DNA from: Bacteroidales bacterium
GTDB lineage: Bacteria > Bacteroidota > Bacteroidia > Bacteroidales > P3
NCBI GenBank assembly: GCA_017555745.1
Contig: JAFZFU010000105.1
Coordinates: 1-35,568, forward strand
Direction of reading: 5' to 3'
DNA: 35,568 bases
Made by a program: the position numbers and the translations under genes. The notes under the pieces were generated by a model that had not been told where the DNA came from, did no database searches, and saw only the letters and a program-made list of their open reading frames with translations. How positions within the stretch are numbered: position 1 is the stretch's first letter; each line of letters opens with the position of its first letter. Positions 1 to 7,039 of this stretch are shown piece after piece.

Positions 1-1
1 A

Positions 2-442
2 GAGAAACAGTTGCAAATGCAAAAAAAACAAGCAGAAAGAGATTCGATACGTTTGGAAAAAGAACGTAAGATAAAAGAAAAGCAGCAAGCCAAGAAAGAT
101 GCCGAGCACTTAGAAAAAGAGCGGAAGAAAGCAGAAGAAAAGGCACGAGATGCAGCTGAACGTGAAGCCGATAGAAAAGAAAAAGAACAGATAGCGGCTG
201 AAATAAAAGCCGAAAAAGAAGCAAAACGTAAAGAAAAAGAACTGCAAAGAGCCGAAGAAAAAGCCGAAAAAAAGGAAAAGAAAGAAGCCAAACGCAAAGA
301 AAAAGCTGAAATAGAAGCAGAGATAAAGGCTGCCAAAGAAGCCGAAAAGCAAGAGATAGACAAAATAAAAGCCGAAGAAAAGGCCGAAAAAGAAGCCGAA
401 CGTAAAGCCAAAAAGGAAGAGAAGAATAAAAAGAAAAAATAG
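2..442 (+). CDS. C-terminal part of a Lys/Glu-rich coiled-coil protein (partial)
   Basis: The reading frame is open at the left edge (codons GAG AAA CAG precede the first TTG at 11), so this is only the 3' end of a gene that starts outside the window. What is visible is almost entirely Lys, Glu, Ala, Arg and Gln in short repeating blocks such as KEKE, AEEKAEK and KEAKRKEK, which predicts a long charged helix or coiled coil with no hydrophobic segment. It stops at TAG 440-442, about 4 nt before the lipoprotein gene, so the two are probably co-transcribed. In other bacteria the DUF799/GNA1162 lipoprotein lies beside CsgG-like and DUF4810 genes. This could be the charged tail of a DUF4810-type protein, but no domain is visible here, so that is inference from the neighbour only. 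Confidence 0.7.
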   Translation, partial: EKQLQMQKKQAERDSIRLEKERKIKEKQQAKKDAEHLEKERKKAEEKARDAAEREADRKEKEQIAAEIKAEKEAKRKEKELQRAEEKAEKKEKKEAKRKEKAEIEAEIKAAKEAEKQEIDKIKAEEKAEKEAERKAKKEEKNKKKK

Positions 443-446
443 AGGT

Positions 447-1259
447 ATGAAGATGATGAAAGGTATACGAGTGTATATAGTGATTATAATGTCTGTTTTT
501 TGTATAGTGGGATGTAAAGTGGATTCGAAACTCTTGCGTTACAAGGATATATATAGCGAAAAACCAACAACCATATATATAGTGCCTACAATAGATCAGG
601 CCGAGCGTCCCAATAAAAAAATTACGGATAGAAGCTACAACAACCAATTAGATGTGGCGTTGCATTATATGCCACAGTCGTTGCAAAAACCATTCTTGTC
701 CAAAGGTTATTATGTAATACCGCCATTGGCAAGTATGGAAATATCTAAAAGAGACAGCATGGGCGAGGCCCATATAAACGATACTGCAATGTTGAAACAT
801 TTTGCAGAAGAATATGGTGTAGATGCTGTATTATTCACTTTTATCTACAAATGGGAAGAAGACGAAGCCGGGTGGCATGTGTATTTGGAATATTTTTTGA
901 AATCGACAAAAACCTATGTTACATTGCTAAATACCAAGATGAAAGCCGGTAAGTATATACCATTGGGATTTAGAGGAACGCCTACACTTTCGCCTCGAGA
1001 TGCCAGTTTGATTAAAAACTTGAATTTGGATAAGCCTACATCGCAACGTGCATTGCTTTTGGATTTGGTAAACAATTATGTATTAAAGGATTTGCCTTGG
1101 AATAATCTTACCGAAGAATTTGAAACAGATATCGAAGAAAATGCTCGTTTTAGTTGTATGAAATATTATTACGATGCAACGGGAGTAGAAGTATACAGAC
1201 CGATGAGTGTCGAAGAATTCGATCAAGATTGTTTCTTGTTGAACAATGCCAAGCAATAG
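447..1259 (+). CDS. DUF799/GNA1162-family putative lipoprotein
   Basis: This is a predicted outer-membrane or periplasm-facing lipoprotein of about 270 residues. A basic N-terminus and hydrophobic stretch end in the lipobox IVGC with Cys23 as the expected lipidated residue. The body contains the blocks I associate with the DUF799/GNA1162 family: a YVIPP segment near residue 90, a VDAVLF strand and a TYVTLLNT-like strand. That family is usually encoded with a CsgG-like and a DUF4810 protein, which suggests a role in an envelope complex; the biochemical function is unknown. The first ATG (447) sits almost on top of the preceding stop. A GAGG at 442-445 is better spaced for the ATG at 453 or 456, so the true protein may begin two or three residues later. 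The family call rests on motif memory, not alignment. Confidence 0.72.
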   Translation: MKMMKGIRVYIVIIMSVFCIVGCKVDSKLLRYKDIYSEKPTTIYIVPTIDQAERPNKKITDRSYNNQLDVALHYMPQSLQKPFLSKGYYVIPPLASMEISKRDSMGEAHINDTAMLKHFAEEYGVDAVLFTFIYKWEEDEAGWHVYLEYFLKSTKTYVTLLNTKMKAGKYIPLGFRGTPTLSPRDASLIKNLNLDKPTSQRALLLDLVNNYVLKDLPWNNLTEEFETDIEENARFSCMKYYYDATGVEVYRPMSVEEFDQDCFLLNNAKQ

Positions 1260-1324
1260 CTTAAAACTTATTTATACAGAAAATGTTGTTTCCTTAAAAT
1301 GAATATCGTAAAAGACACAAAATT

Positions 1325-2719
1325 ATGGAAAACACGTTGGTAGATAAAAAACAACAAATAGATGAGTTGTTTGAACAGCAAAGAACTTTTTTTGCAAAAG
1401 GCGATACACGACTGCCGGAATATAGGAAACATCATCTGAATAAGATGTATGAGGCAATAGTGAAATATGAGAAAGAAATATCCGAAGCATTATATCAAGA
1501 TTTACATAAGTCGGAATATGAGGCATATATAACCGAAGTGGGATTGGTTAAAAAGGAAATAAAACACCAACTGTTTCTTATCGATAAGTATTCGAAACCA
1601 CACCGAGTGTCATCGTCGTTGTTTGTGCTTAATGCCAAGTCCGAAATTTATTATGAACCCTATGGGCTGACTCTAATTGTATCGCCATGGAATTATCCTT
1701 TCCATTTGGCATTGATGCCGTTGGTGGGTGCCATAGCCACAGGAAATTGTGTGATGTTAAAGCTTTCGCCCGATGCCAAATCTACAAATGTGGTGATAAG
1801 AAAGATAGTAGAAAGTGTTTTCGATAGAGAATATGTGGCTGTATTGGAAGGACACAGAGATGTAAACGAATATTTGTTTTCGAAACCCTTCGAACATATA
1901 TTTCTTACAGGTAGTCCCGAGTTGGGAAAAGTGGCGATGATGGCGGCGGCAAATCATTTGGCGAAAGTGACATTGGAACTTGGAGGCAAGAGTCCTTGCA
2001 TTGTAGACAAGGATGCCAATATAGAAATGGCTGCGAAAAGAATAACTTTCGGTAAAATAATAAACAGCGGACAAACGTGTATTGCCCCCGATTATATATT
2101 TGTACACAAGGATGTGAAACAACGTTTTGTGGATTTGTTAAAAAAGAATATAGACGATTTTTATCCTGATGGTATTCATCAGAGCGAAGAATATCCCCAT
2201 ATAGTTTCGGATAAGGCGATGCATAGATTGGTAAATCTTTTGCAATGTGGCGACGTGGTATATGGGGGAACGTATGATTTAAATACACGTTTTTTTCATC
2301 CTACATTAATTGAGAATGTATCATTGGATTGCGATTTAATGCAGAAAGAAATATTTGGACCGATATTTCCAATCTTTGAATTTTACGAAATAGATGAAGT
2401 GATAGATTTTGTTGTTTCACGCCCCAAACCACTTGCATTGTATTATTTTACAGAAAGTAAAGAAAAGGCCGAATACGTTTTGAAAGAAACATCATCGGGT
2501 GGAGCGTGTATAAACGATGTATTGATGCATATAGTAAATCCGAATTTGCCGTTTGGCGGTGTACAAAATAGCGGTATAGGCAATTATCATGGTCGGTTTT
2601 CGTATGAAACGTTTTCGCATAAAAAGGCTGTACTTAAAACTTCAACATTGTTTGATTTCTTTGTAAAATATCCACCGTTCGGTAAAGGAAGAATAAATTT
2701 GATAAAAAGATTTTTTTGA
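1325..2719 (+). CDS. NAD(P)-dependent aldehyde dehydrogenase
   Basis: At 464 residues it has the length of the class-3 or YwdH-like aldehyde dehydrogenases, which oxidise aliphatic or aromatic aldehydes to acids and lack the long N-terminal extension of class 1/2 enzymes. Visible landmarks are the nucleotide-binding SPWNYPFHLAL (from about residue 120), FLTGSPELGK (about 193-202), the general base Glu218 in TLELGGKSP and the nucleophile Cys252 in GQTCIAPDY. The conserved C-terminal EIFGPIFPI and LPFGGVQNSGIGNYHG are present, so all catalytic elements are intact. The C-terminus is basic and hydrophobic (KYPPFGKGRINLIKRFF), as in several membrane-associated class-3 enzymes. The substrate cannot be read from sequence. 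It is separated from the lipoprotein gene by 65 nt without a terminator, and from mutA by a promoter-bearing gap. Confidence 0.93.
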   Translation: MENTLVDKKQQIDELFEQQRTFFAKGDTRLPEYRKHHLNKMYEAIVKYEKEISEALYQDLHKSEYEAYITEVGLVKKEIKHQLFLIDKYSKPHRVSSSLFVLNAKSEIYYEPYGLTLIVSPWNYPFHLALMPLVGAIATGNCVMLKLSPDAKSTNVVIRKIVESVFDREYVAVLEGHRDVNEYLFSKPFEHIFLTGSPELGKVAMMAAANHLAKVTLELGGKSPCIVDKDANIEMAAKRITFGKIINSGQTCIAPDYIFVHKDVKQRFVDLLKKNIDDFYPDGIHQSEEYPHIVSDKAMHRLVNLLQCGDVVYGGTYDLNTRFFHPTLIENVSLDCDLMQKEIFGPIFPIFEFYEIDEVIDFVVSRPKPLALYYFTESKEKAEYVLKETSSGGACINDVLMHIVNPNLPFGGVQNSGIGNYHGRFSYETFSHKKAVLKTSTLFDFFVKYPPFGKGRINLIKRFF

Positions 2720-2825
2720 CGAAATTTGATGATATTATGTTTAAAAATAAAACACATAACTCTCACAATAATATGCGTTTATATAGATGTTCACATTTAT
2801 ATTTGAAATAATATATCAAATAAAG

Positions 2826-2856
2826 TTGCGAATAATTAAAAAAAAATGTACTTTTG
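2826..2856 (+). promoter_or_regulatory. Bacteroidetes-type promoter for mutA
   Basis: TTG at 2826-2828 is followed after 20 nt by TACTTTTG at 2849-2856. This fits the Bacteroides housekeeping consensus (TTTG near -33, TAnnTTTG near -7). The expected transcription start is about 30 nt upstream of the mutA ATG at 2893. Confidence 0.7.
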
Positions 2857-2892
2857 TGGTTTGATAGAAAAAAATAAAAATAATATAATATA

Positions 2893-4752
2893 ATGGAAAA
2901 CAATAAGTTATTTTCTGAATTTCCTCCTGTTTCTACTGAAAAATGGGAAGAAGTAATTAATAAGGACCTTAAAGGTGCCGACTATGAAAAGAAATTGGTA
3001 TGGAAAACTATTGAAGGTTTTTCGGTAAAACCATATTATAGAGAAGAAGATTTAGAAAATCTTACTTACTTGAATGCAAACCCTAACGAATTTCCATACG
3101 TAAGAGGAAAACAAGCAAAATCAAATGTTTGGGATATCCGTCAAGATATAGCTGTAAAAGATGCAGCCGAAGCTAATCGTATAGCTGTTGATGCTGTAAA
3201 ACGTGGTGCAACTGCATTAGGTCTTTGCGTACGCGAAATAACTACAGTAGAACAAATGGAAACATTGTTGAAAGGTATCGATTTGACAAAAGTAAAAATC
3301 AACTTTACTTGCTCGAAATCGTACTTACCAACTTTGAAACTTTTGGTTGAAGTAGCAAAAAAACAAAATGTAGATACAAAAGAAATCGCCGGAAGTATAG
3401 ATTTTGATATATTCAACTATGCATTGAAACATGGTGAATTCTATCAAAGCGAAGAAGCTAACTATGCTGAAGCTATCGAAATTATCAACTACGTAGAAGC
3501 TGAATTGCCAAAATTCAGAGCATTGACTGTTAATGGTCGTATGTTCCACAACGCAGGTTCTAACATAGTTCAAGAATTGGGTTATACATTGGCTGCTGCT
3601 AACGATTTGATGGCAAACTTGACAGAAAAAGGTTGCAAAGTTGAAACTGTAGCTTCGAATATGCAATTTACATTGGCTATAGGTTCTAACTATTTTATGG
3701 AAATGGCAAAAATACGTGCTGCACGTATGTTGTGGTCTAAAATAGTAGAACAATATGCTCCAAAATGTTCTTGCGCATATAATGTATACATTCACGCTAC
3801 TTCTTCGACTTGGAATAAATCGGTATACGATGCATACGTAAATATGCTACGTACCACTACCGAAACTATGTCGGCTGCTATCGCCGGTGCCGATTCTATA
3901 TCGGTAGCTCCATTTGATGTAGCTTACAAACAAGCTGACGATTTTTCGATGCGTATAGCTCGCAATCAACAAATATTGTTGAAAGAAGAATCTTATTTGG
4001 ATAAAATAGTTGACCCTGCTGCAGGTTCTTACTATATCGAAAACTTGACTAACTCTATCGCTCAATATGCTTGGGATAATTTCTTGGCTGTTGAAGAAAA
4101 AGGTGGTTTCGCAAAAGCTATCCGTGAAGGTTATGTTCAAGACGAAATAGAAAAAATGGCTCAACAACGCAACCAAGATATCGCTACTCGTAAAACAGTT
4201 ATTTTGGGAACAAACCAATATCCTAATTTGACTGAAAATATGGGTGACAAAATCCAAGCTAAAGAATGTTGCTGCTGTGGTGCAAAAGGAACAGAAGTAA
4301 AAGTATTGACTCCTTATCGTGGTGCTCAAGCTTTCGAAGAATTGCGTTTGGCTACAGAAAAAGCTGCTCAAAAACCAAAAGTATTCTTGTTGACTTATGG
4401 CAACTTGGCTATGCGTAAAGCTCGTTCGGGATTTGCTACAAACTTCTTTGGTGTTGCCGGTTACGAAATTATCGACAATGTTGGATTTGCTACTGCTGAA
4501 GAAGGCGTAAAAGCTGCTTTAGAAGCAAAAGCTGACATCGTGGTAATGTGTTCTTCTGACGAAGAATATGCAGAAATCGTAAACGATGTATGTGCAGGTT
4601 TGAACGGTAAAGTTAAAAGCATCGTATTGGCAGGTTATCCAAAAGAACAAGTTGAAGCTTGTAAGGCTGCCGGTGTTAATGAATTTATCCACGTTAAAAC
4701 TAACGTGTTAGAATCGTTGACCAGCTTCCAAAAAATGATGAACTTGATTTAA
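2893..4752 (+). CDS. mutA: Methylmalonyl-CoA mutase small (beta) subunit
   Basis: This 619-residue protein matches the small subunit of heterodimeric, adenosylcobalamin-dependent methylmalonyl-CoA mutase, which interconverts succinyl-CoA and (R)-methylmalonyl-CoA in the propionate/succinate pathway. The opening FPPVSTEKWEEVINKDLKGADY is characteristic of the N-terminus, followed by the TIM-barrel domain (to about residue 430) and a degenerate B12-binding-like C-terminal domain lacking the DxHxxG cobalamin ligand, as expected for MutA. The catalytic mutB partner normally lies directly downstream, but here a strong terminator and then glmM follow. A Cys459-Cys462 run (ECCCCGAKG) sits in the linker between the two domains. 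Codon use is strongly biased towards a small codon set, suggesting high expression. It has its own promoter at 2826-2856. Confidence 0.93.
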   Translation: MENNKLFSEFPPVSTEKWEEVINKDLKGADYEKKLVWKTIEGFSVKPYYREEDLENLTYLNANPNEFPYVRGKQAKSNVWDIRQDIAVKDAAEANRIAVDAVKRGATALGLCVREITTVEQMETLLKGIDLTKVKINFTCSKSYLPTLKLLVEVAKKQNVDTKEIAGSIDFDIFNYALKHGEFYQSEEANYAEAIEIINYVEAELPKFRALTVNGRMFHNAGSNIVQELGYTLAAANDLMANLTEKGCKVETVASNMQFTLAIGSNYFMEMAKIRAARMLWSKIVEQYAPKCSCAYNVYIHATSSTWNKSVYDAYVNMLRTTTETMSAAIAGADSISVAPFDVAYKQADDFSMRIARNQQILLKEESYLDKIVDPAAGSYYIENLTNSIAQYAWDNFLAVEEKGGFAKAIREGYVQDEIEKMAQQRNQDIATRKTVILGTNQYPNLTENMGDKIQAKECCCCGAKGTEVKVLTPYRGAQAFEELRLATEKAAQKPKVFLLTYGNLAMRKARSGFATNFFGVAGYEIIDNVGFATAEEGVKAALEAKADIVVMCSSDEEYAEIVNDVCAGLNGKVKSIVLAGYPKEQVEACKAAGVNEFIHVKTNVLESLTSFQKMMNLI

Positions 4753-4769
4753 TAAACGATAATATTATT

Positions 4770-4808
4770 GGACGAGAATATTCATTTGTTGAGTATTCTC
4801 GTCCTTTC
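4770..4808 (+). terminator. Intrinsic terminator after mutA
   Basis: An 11-bp perfect stem (GGACGAGAATA at 4770-4780 with TATTCTCGTCC at 4794-4804), extendable inward by about 4 pairs, is followed by a short T tract. It lies 18 nt after the mutA stop codon. Confidence 0.8.
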
Positions 4809-4841
4809 GTATAAATAAGTATTATATAAAAATAGAGAGAT

Positions 4842-6224
4842 ATGTCATTAATAAAATCAATATCAGGGATAAGAGGAACTATAGGAGGCAAGCAGGGTGA
4901 AGGTTTGAGTCCGTTGGATGTAGTAAAATTTACATCGGCATTTGCTGCGTTTTTAAAGAAAAGATCTGATAAAGAAAAACTTCAATTGGTAGTAGGTAGA
5001 GATGCACGTATATCCGGACAGATGGTTGATAGTTTGGTTGTAGGTACTTTATTGGGAATGGGTATCGATGTTATCGAAACAGGATTATCCACTACTCCTA
5101 CAGTTGAAGTAGCTGTAGTAGACAAAAAAGCCGATGGCGGTATAATAATAACAGCAAGTCATAATCCAATGCAGTGGAATGCATTAAAACTACTTAATGC
5201 AAAAGGCGAATTTATAAACGCCGAAGAAGGTAATGAAGTGTTGTTGTTGGCCGAAACTATGGATATTAATTTCTCGACAGTAGATAAATTAGGAAAATAT
5301 ATTACCGACTTTACTACTATCGACACACATATTCAAAAAGTGGTAAATCTTCCGTTGGTAGATGTAGAAGCTATTAAAAAAGCCTCTTTCAAAGTGGCTG
5401 TAGATGCAGTAGATTCAACAGGTGGAATAGCTATACCACGTTTGTTGAGAGCATTGGGCGTAGAAGATGTGGTAGAAATAAATTGTGATCCTACAGGAAA
5501 CTTTTCGCATAATCCGGAACCATTGCCTGAAAATCTGACCGAGATATCTTCAGTGGTTAAGAACAATAATTGTAACTTAGGTATAGTTGTAGACCCGGAT
5601 GTCGATCGTCTTGCATTGGTGTGTGAAGATGGCGAAATGTTTGGCGAAGAGTATACTTTGGTGGCTGTGGCCGATTATGTGCTTTCAAACCAAAAGGGAA
5701 ACACTGTATCTAACATGTCATCGACTCGTGCATTGAGAGATGTTACCGAAGGTTATGGTTGTTCTTATGCTTCGTCGGCGGTAGGCGAAGTTAATGTAGT
5801 TGAAAAAATGAAAGAGACCAATGCCATAATAGGTGGCGAAGGAAACGGTGGTGTTATTTATCCCGAACTACATTACGGAAGAGATGCTTTGGTAGGTGTG
5901 GCATTGTTTTTGACTTTGTTGGCAAAGAAAGGTTGCTCAGTGTCGGAATTGAGAAAGAGTTATCCAAACTATGTTATCTCTAAGAATAAAATAGAATTAA
6001 CTCCGGATATTGATGTAGATAATGTATTGAAAACTATGGCTGAAAAATATAAAAATCAGCCTGTAAATACTATCGACGGAGTAAAGATTGAATTTGGAAA
6101 CGAGTGGGTGCACTTGCGTAAATCAAATACCGAACCTATCATAAGAATATATTCCGAAAGTCAATCGATGGAAAAAGCCAACGAATTGGCACAACGTATA
6201 ATAAATGATATAAAGAGCTTGTAA
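4842..6224 (+). CDS. glmM: Phosphoglucosamine mutase
   Basis: This enzyme converts glucosamine-6-phosphate to glucosamine-1-phosphate in the cytoplasm, on the route to UDP-GlcNAc for peptidoglycan and LPS. It is a 460-residue alpha-D-phosphohexomutase with all four signature loops: the phosphoserine loop ITASHNP with Ser106, the metal-binding loop DPDVDR (Asp251, Asp253, Asp255), the sugar-binding loop GGEGNGGVIYPELHYGRDA, and the C-terminal phosphate-binding RKSNTEPIIRIYSES. The N-terminal SISGIRGTIGG is also typical. It is about 460 rather than 445 residues, which I associate with the Bacteroidetes form; phosphomannomutase or phosphoglucomutase activity cannot be excluded from sequence. It sits between two terminators. 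I see no clear promoter in the 37 nt after the mutA terminator, so some read-through from mutA is possible. Confidence 0.9.
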   Translation: MSLIKSISGIRGTIGGKQGEGLSPLDVVKFTSAFAAFLKKRSDKEKLQLVVGRDARISGQMVDSLVVGTLLGMGIDVIETGLSTTPTVEVAVVDKKADGGIIITASHNPMQWNALKLLNAKGEFINAEEGNEVLLLAETMDINFSTVDKLGKYITDFTTIDTHIQKVVNLPLVDVEAIKKASFKVAVDAVDSTGGIAIPRLLRALGVEDVVEINCDPTGNFSHNPEPLPENLTEISSVVKNNNCNLGIVVDPDVDRLALVCEDGEMFGEEYTLVAVADYVLSNQKGNTVSNMSSTRALRDVTEGYGCSYASSAVGEVNVVEKMKETNAIIGGEGNGGVIYPELHYGRDALVGVALFLTLLAKKGCSVSELRKSYPNYVISKNKIELTPDIDVDNVLKTMAEKYKNQPVNTIDGVKIEFGNEWVHLRKSNTEPIIRIYSESQSMEKANELAQRIINDIKSL

Positions 6225-6250
6225 CTCTATAATAAATCATTAATAATAGG

Positions 6251-6307
6251 CAAAGGTGACTTCTTTTGGATAAAAATATATCCGCAGAAGTTACCTTTGT
6301 TTTTTTT
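6251..6307 (+). terminator. Intrinsic terminator after glmM
   Basis: CAAAGGTGACTTCT at 6251-6264 pairs with AGAAGTTACCTTTG at 6286-6299 (14 pairs, one G-U) and is followed by a run of eight T residues. It lies between glmM and the convergent guaD. The T tract faces the plus strand, so it mainly serves glmM. Confidence 0.85.
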
Positions 6308-6312
6308 ATCCT

Positions 6313-6792
6313 TTAGTATTCTATTTTATTGCTCATCTTTTTCCATTCGTCAAATGGGGTAGAGGTGGTGTTTAGCCGTATATGTTTGATGTTTATAGAG
6401 CGGTCTTCTTCTTTTTTGTCGAATTCTTCGTATATAAAAGAATCATCGAATCCGGCATCTTTGGCATCATGTTTATCGGCTGCATAGTATAAGGTTGGTA
6501 TTCTTGCCCAGTATATGGCTGCCAAACACATCGGGCAGGGCTCGCAACTTGCATATATTTCGCAGTCCGAAAGGTCGAAGGTGTTTAGTTTTTTGCACGC
6601 CATACGTATGGCATTGACTTCGGCATGTGCTGTAGGATCGTTGGTTGTGGTTACACTATTGCCACATTCGGCTATTATTTCGCCATTTTTTACTATTACG
6701 GCACCAAAAGGACCGCCGTTGAGAGATAGACAATTTTCTTTTGCAATATCGATGCTGCGTTGCAAAAAATATTCTATTGTATTGTTACACAT
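6313..6792 (-). CDS. guaD: Guanine deaminase-like nucleoside/base deaminase
   Basis: This is a 159-residue member of the cytidine deaminase-like zinc hydrolases. The zinc site is formed by His56 and catalytic Glu58 in TAHAEVNAIR and by Cys86 and Cys89 in CEPCPMC. The surrounding text (GGPFGAVIVKNGEI, NSVTTTNDPTAHAEV, IYWARI, AGFDDSFIYEE, and the C-terminal FDEWKKMSNKIEY) follows the Bacillus-type guanine deaminase (GuaD) much more closely than the tRNA adenosine deaminase TadA, so guanine to xanthine is the likely reaction in purine salvage. It is transcribed opposite to its neighbours and has a good promoter at 6830-6863. No partner genes of a purine operon are adjacent. Confidence 0.88.
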   Translation of the reverse strand: MCNNTIEYFLQRSIDIAKENCLSLNGGPFGAVIVKNGEIIAECGNSVTTTNDPTAHAEVNAIRMACKKLNTFDLSDCEIYASCEPCPMCLAAIYWARIPTLYYAADKHDAKDAGFDDSFIYEEFDKKEEDRSINIKHIRLNTTSTPFDEWKKMSNKIEY

Positions 6793-6829
6793 AGCTTATT
6801 TCTTTTTTATGTATTACTGTTATCTTTTG

Positions 6830-6863
6830 CAAAAATACGACTTTTTGTGAAAATGTTCTCAAA
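6830..6863 (-). promoter_or_regulatory. Bacteroidetes-type promoter for guaD
   Basis: On the minus strand, TTTG (complement of 6860-6863) lies 22 nt before TATTTTTG (complement of 6830-6837), matching the TTTG ... TAnnTTTG consensus. The predicted start gives a leader of roughly 30 nt before the guaD ATG at 6792. Confidence 0.6.
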
Positions 6864-6883
6864 AAGAATGTTATTAAATAGTA

Positions 6884-6891
6884 TATCTTTG
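6884..6891 (+). promoter_or_regulatory. Candidate -7 element upstream of nrdJ
   Basis: TATCTTTG matches the TAnnTTTG -7 consensus exactly, but no TTTG lies at the right distance upstream. If used, it would leave a leader of about 140 nt before the nrdJ ATG at 7040. This is a weak call. Confidence 0.35.
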
Positions 6892-7039
6892 ATAATAAGC
6901 TATTTTATTCTTATTTTCTCCTCTTGTTAATAACTAAAAAACTACGTATTTAAATGTATTTGTAATTTAGCAATGTGAAAGAAAACAGCAATAATAATGT
7001 AAGTGATTGTGTTTGTTTGAGAAACTAAAATTTACCATT

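Noticed and set aside
7007..7039. TTG start extending nrdJ by 11 residues
   Set aside because: The ATG at 7040 gives a sensible start, and the upstream residues (MCLFEKLKFTI) do not look like part of the enzyme.
6793..7039. Cobalamin riboswitch before nrdJ
   Set aside because: The gap is AT-rich with no B12-box-like conserved core. B12-using enzymes are often not riboswitch-controlled when B12 is always required.
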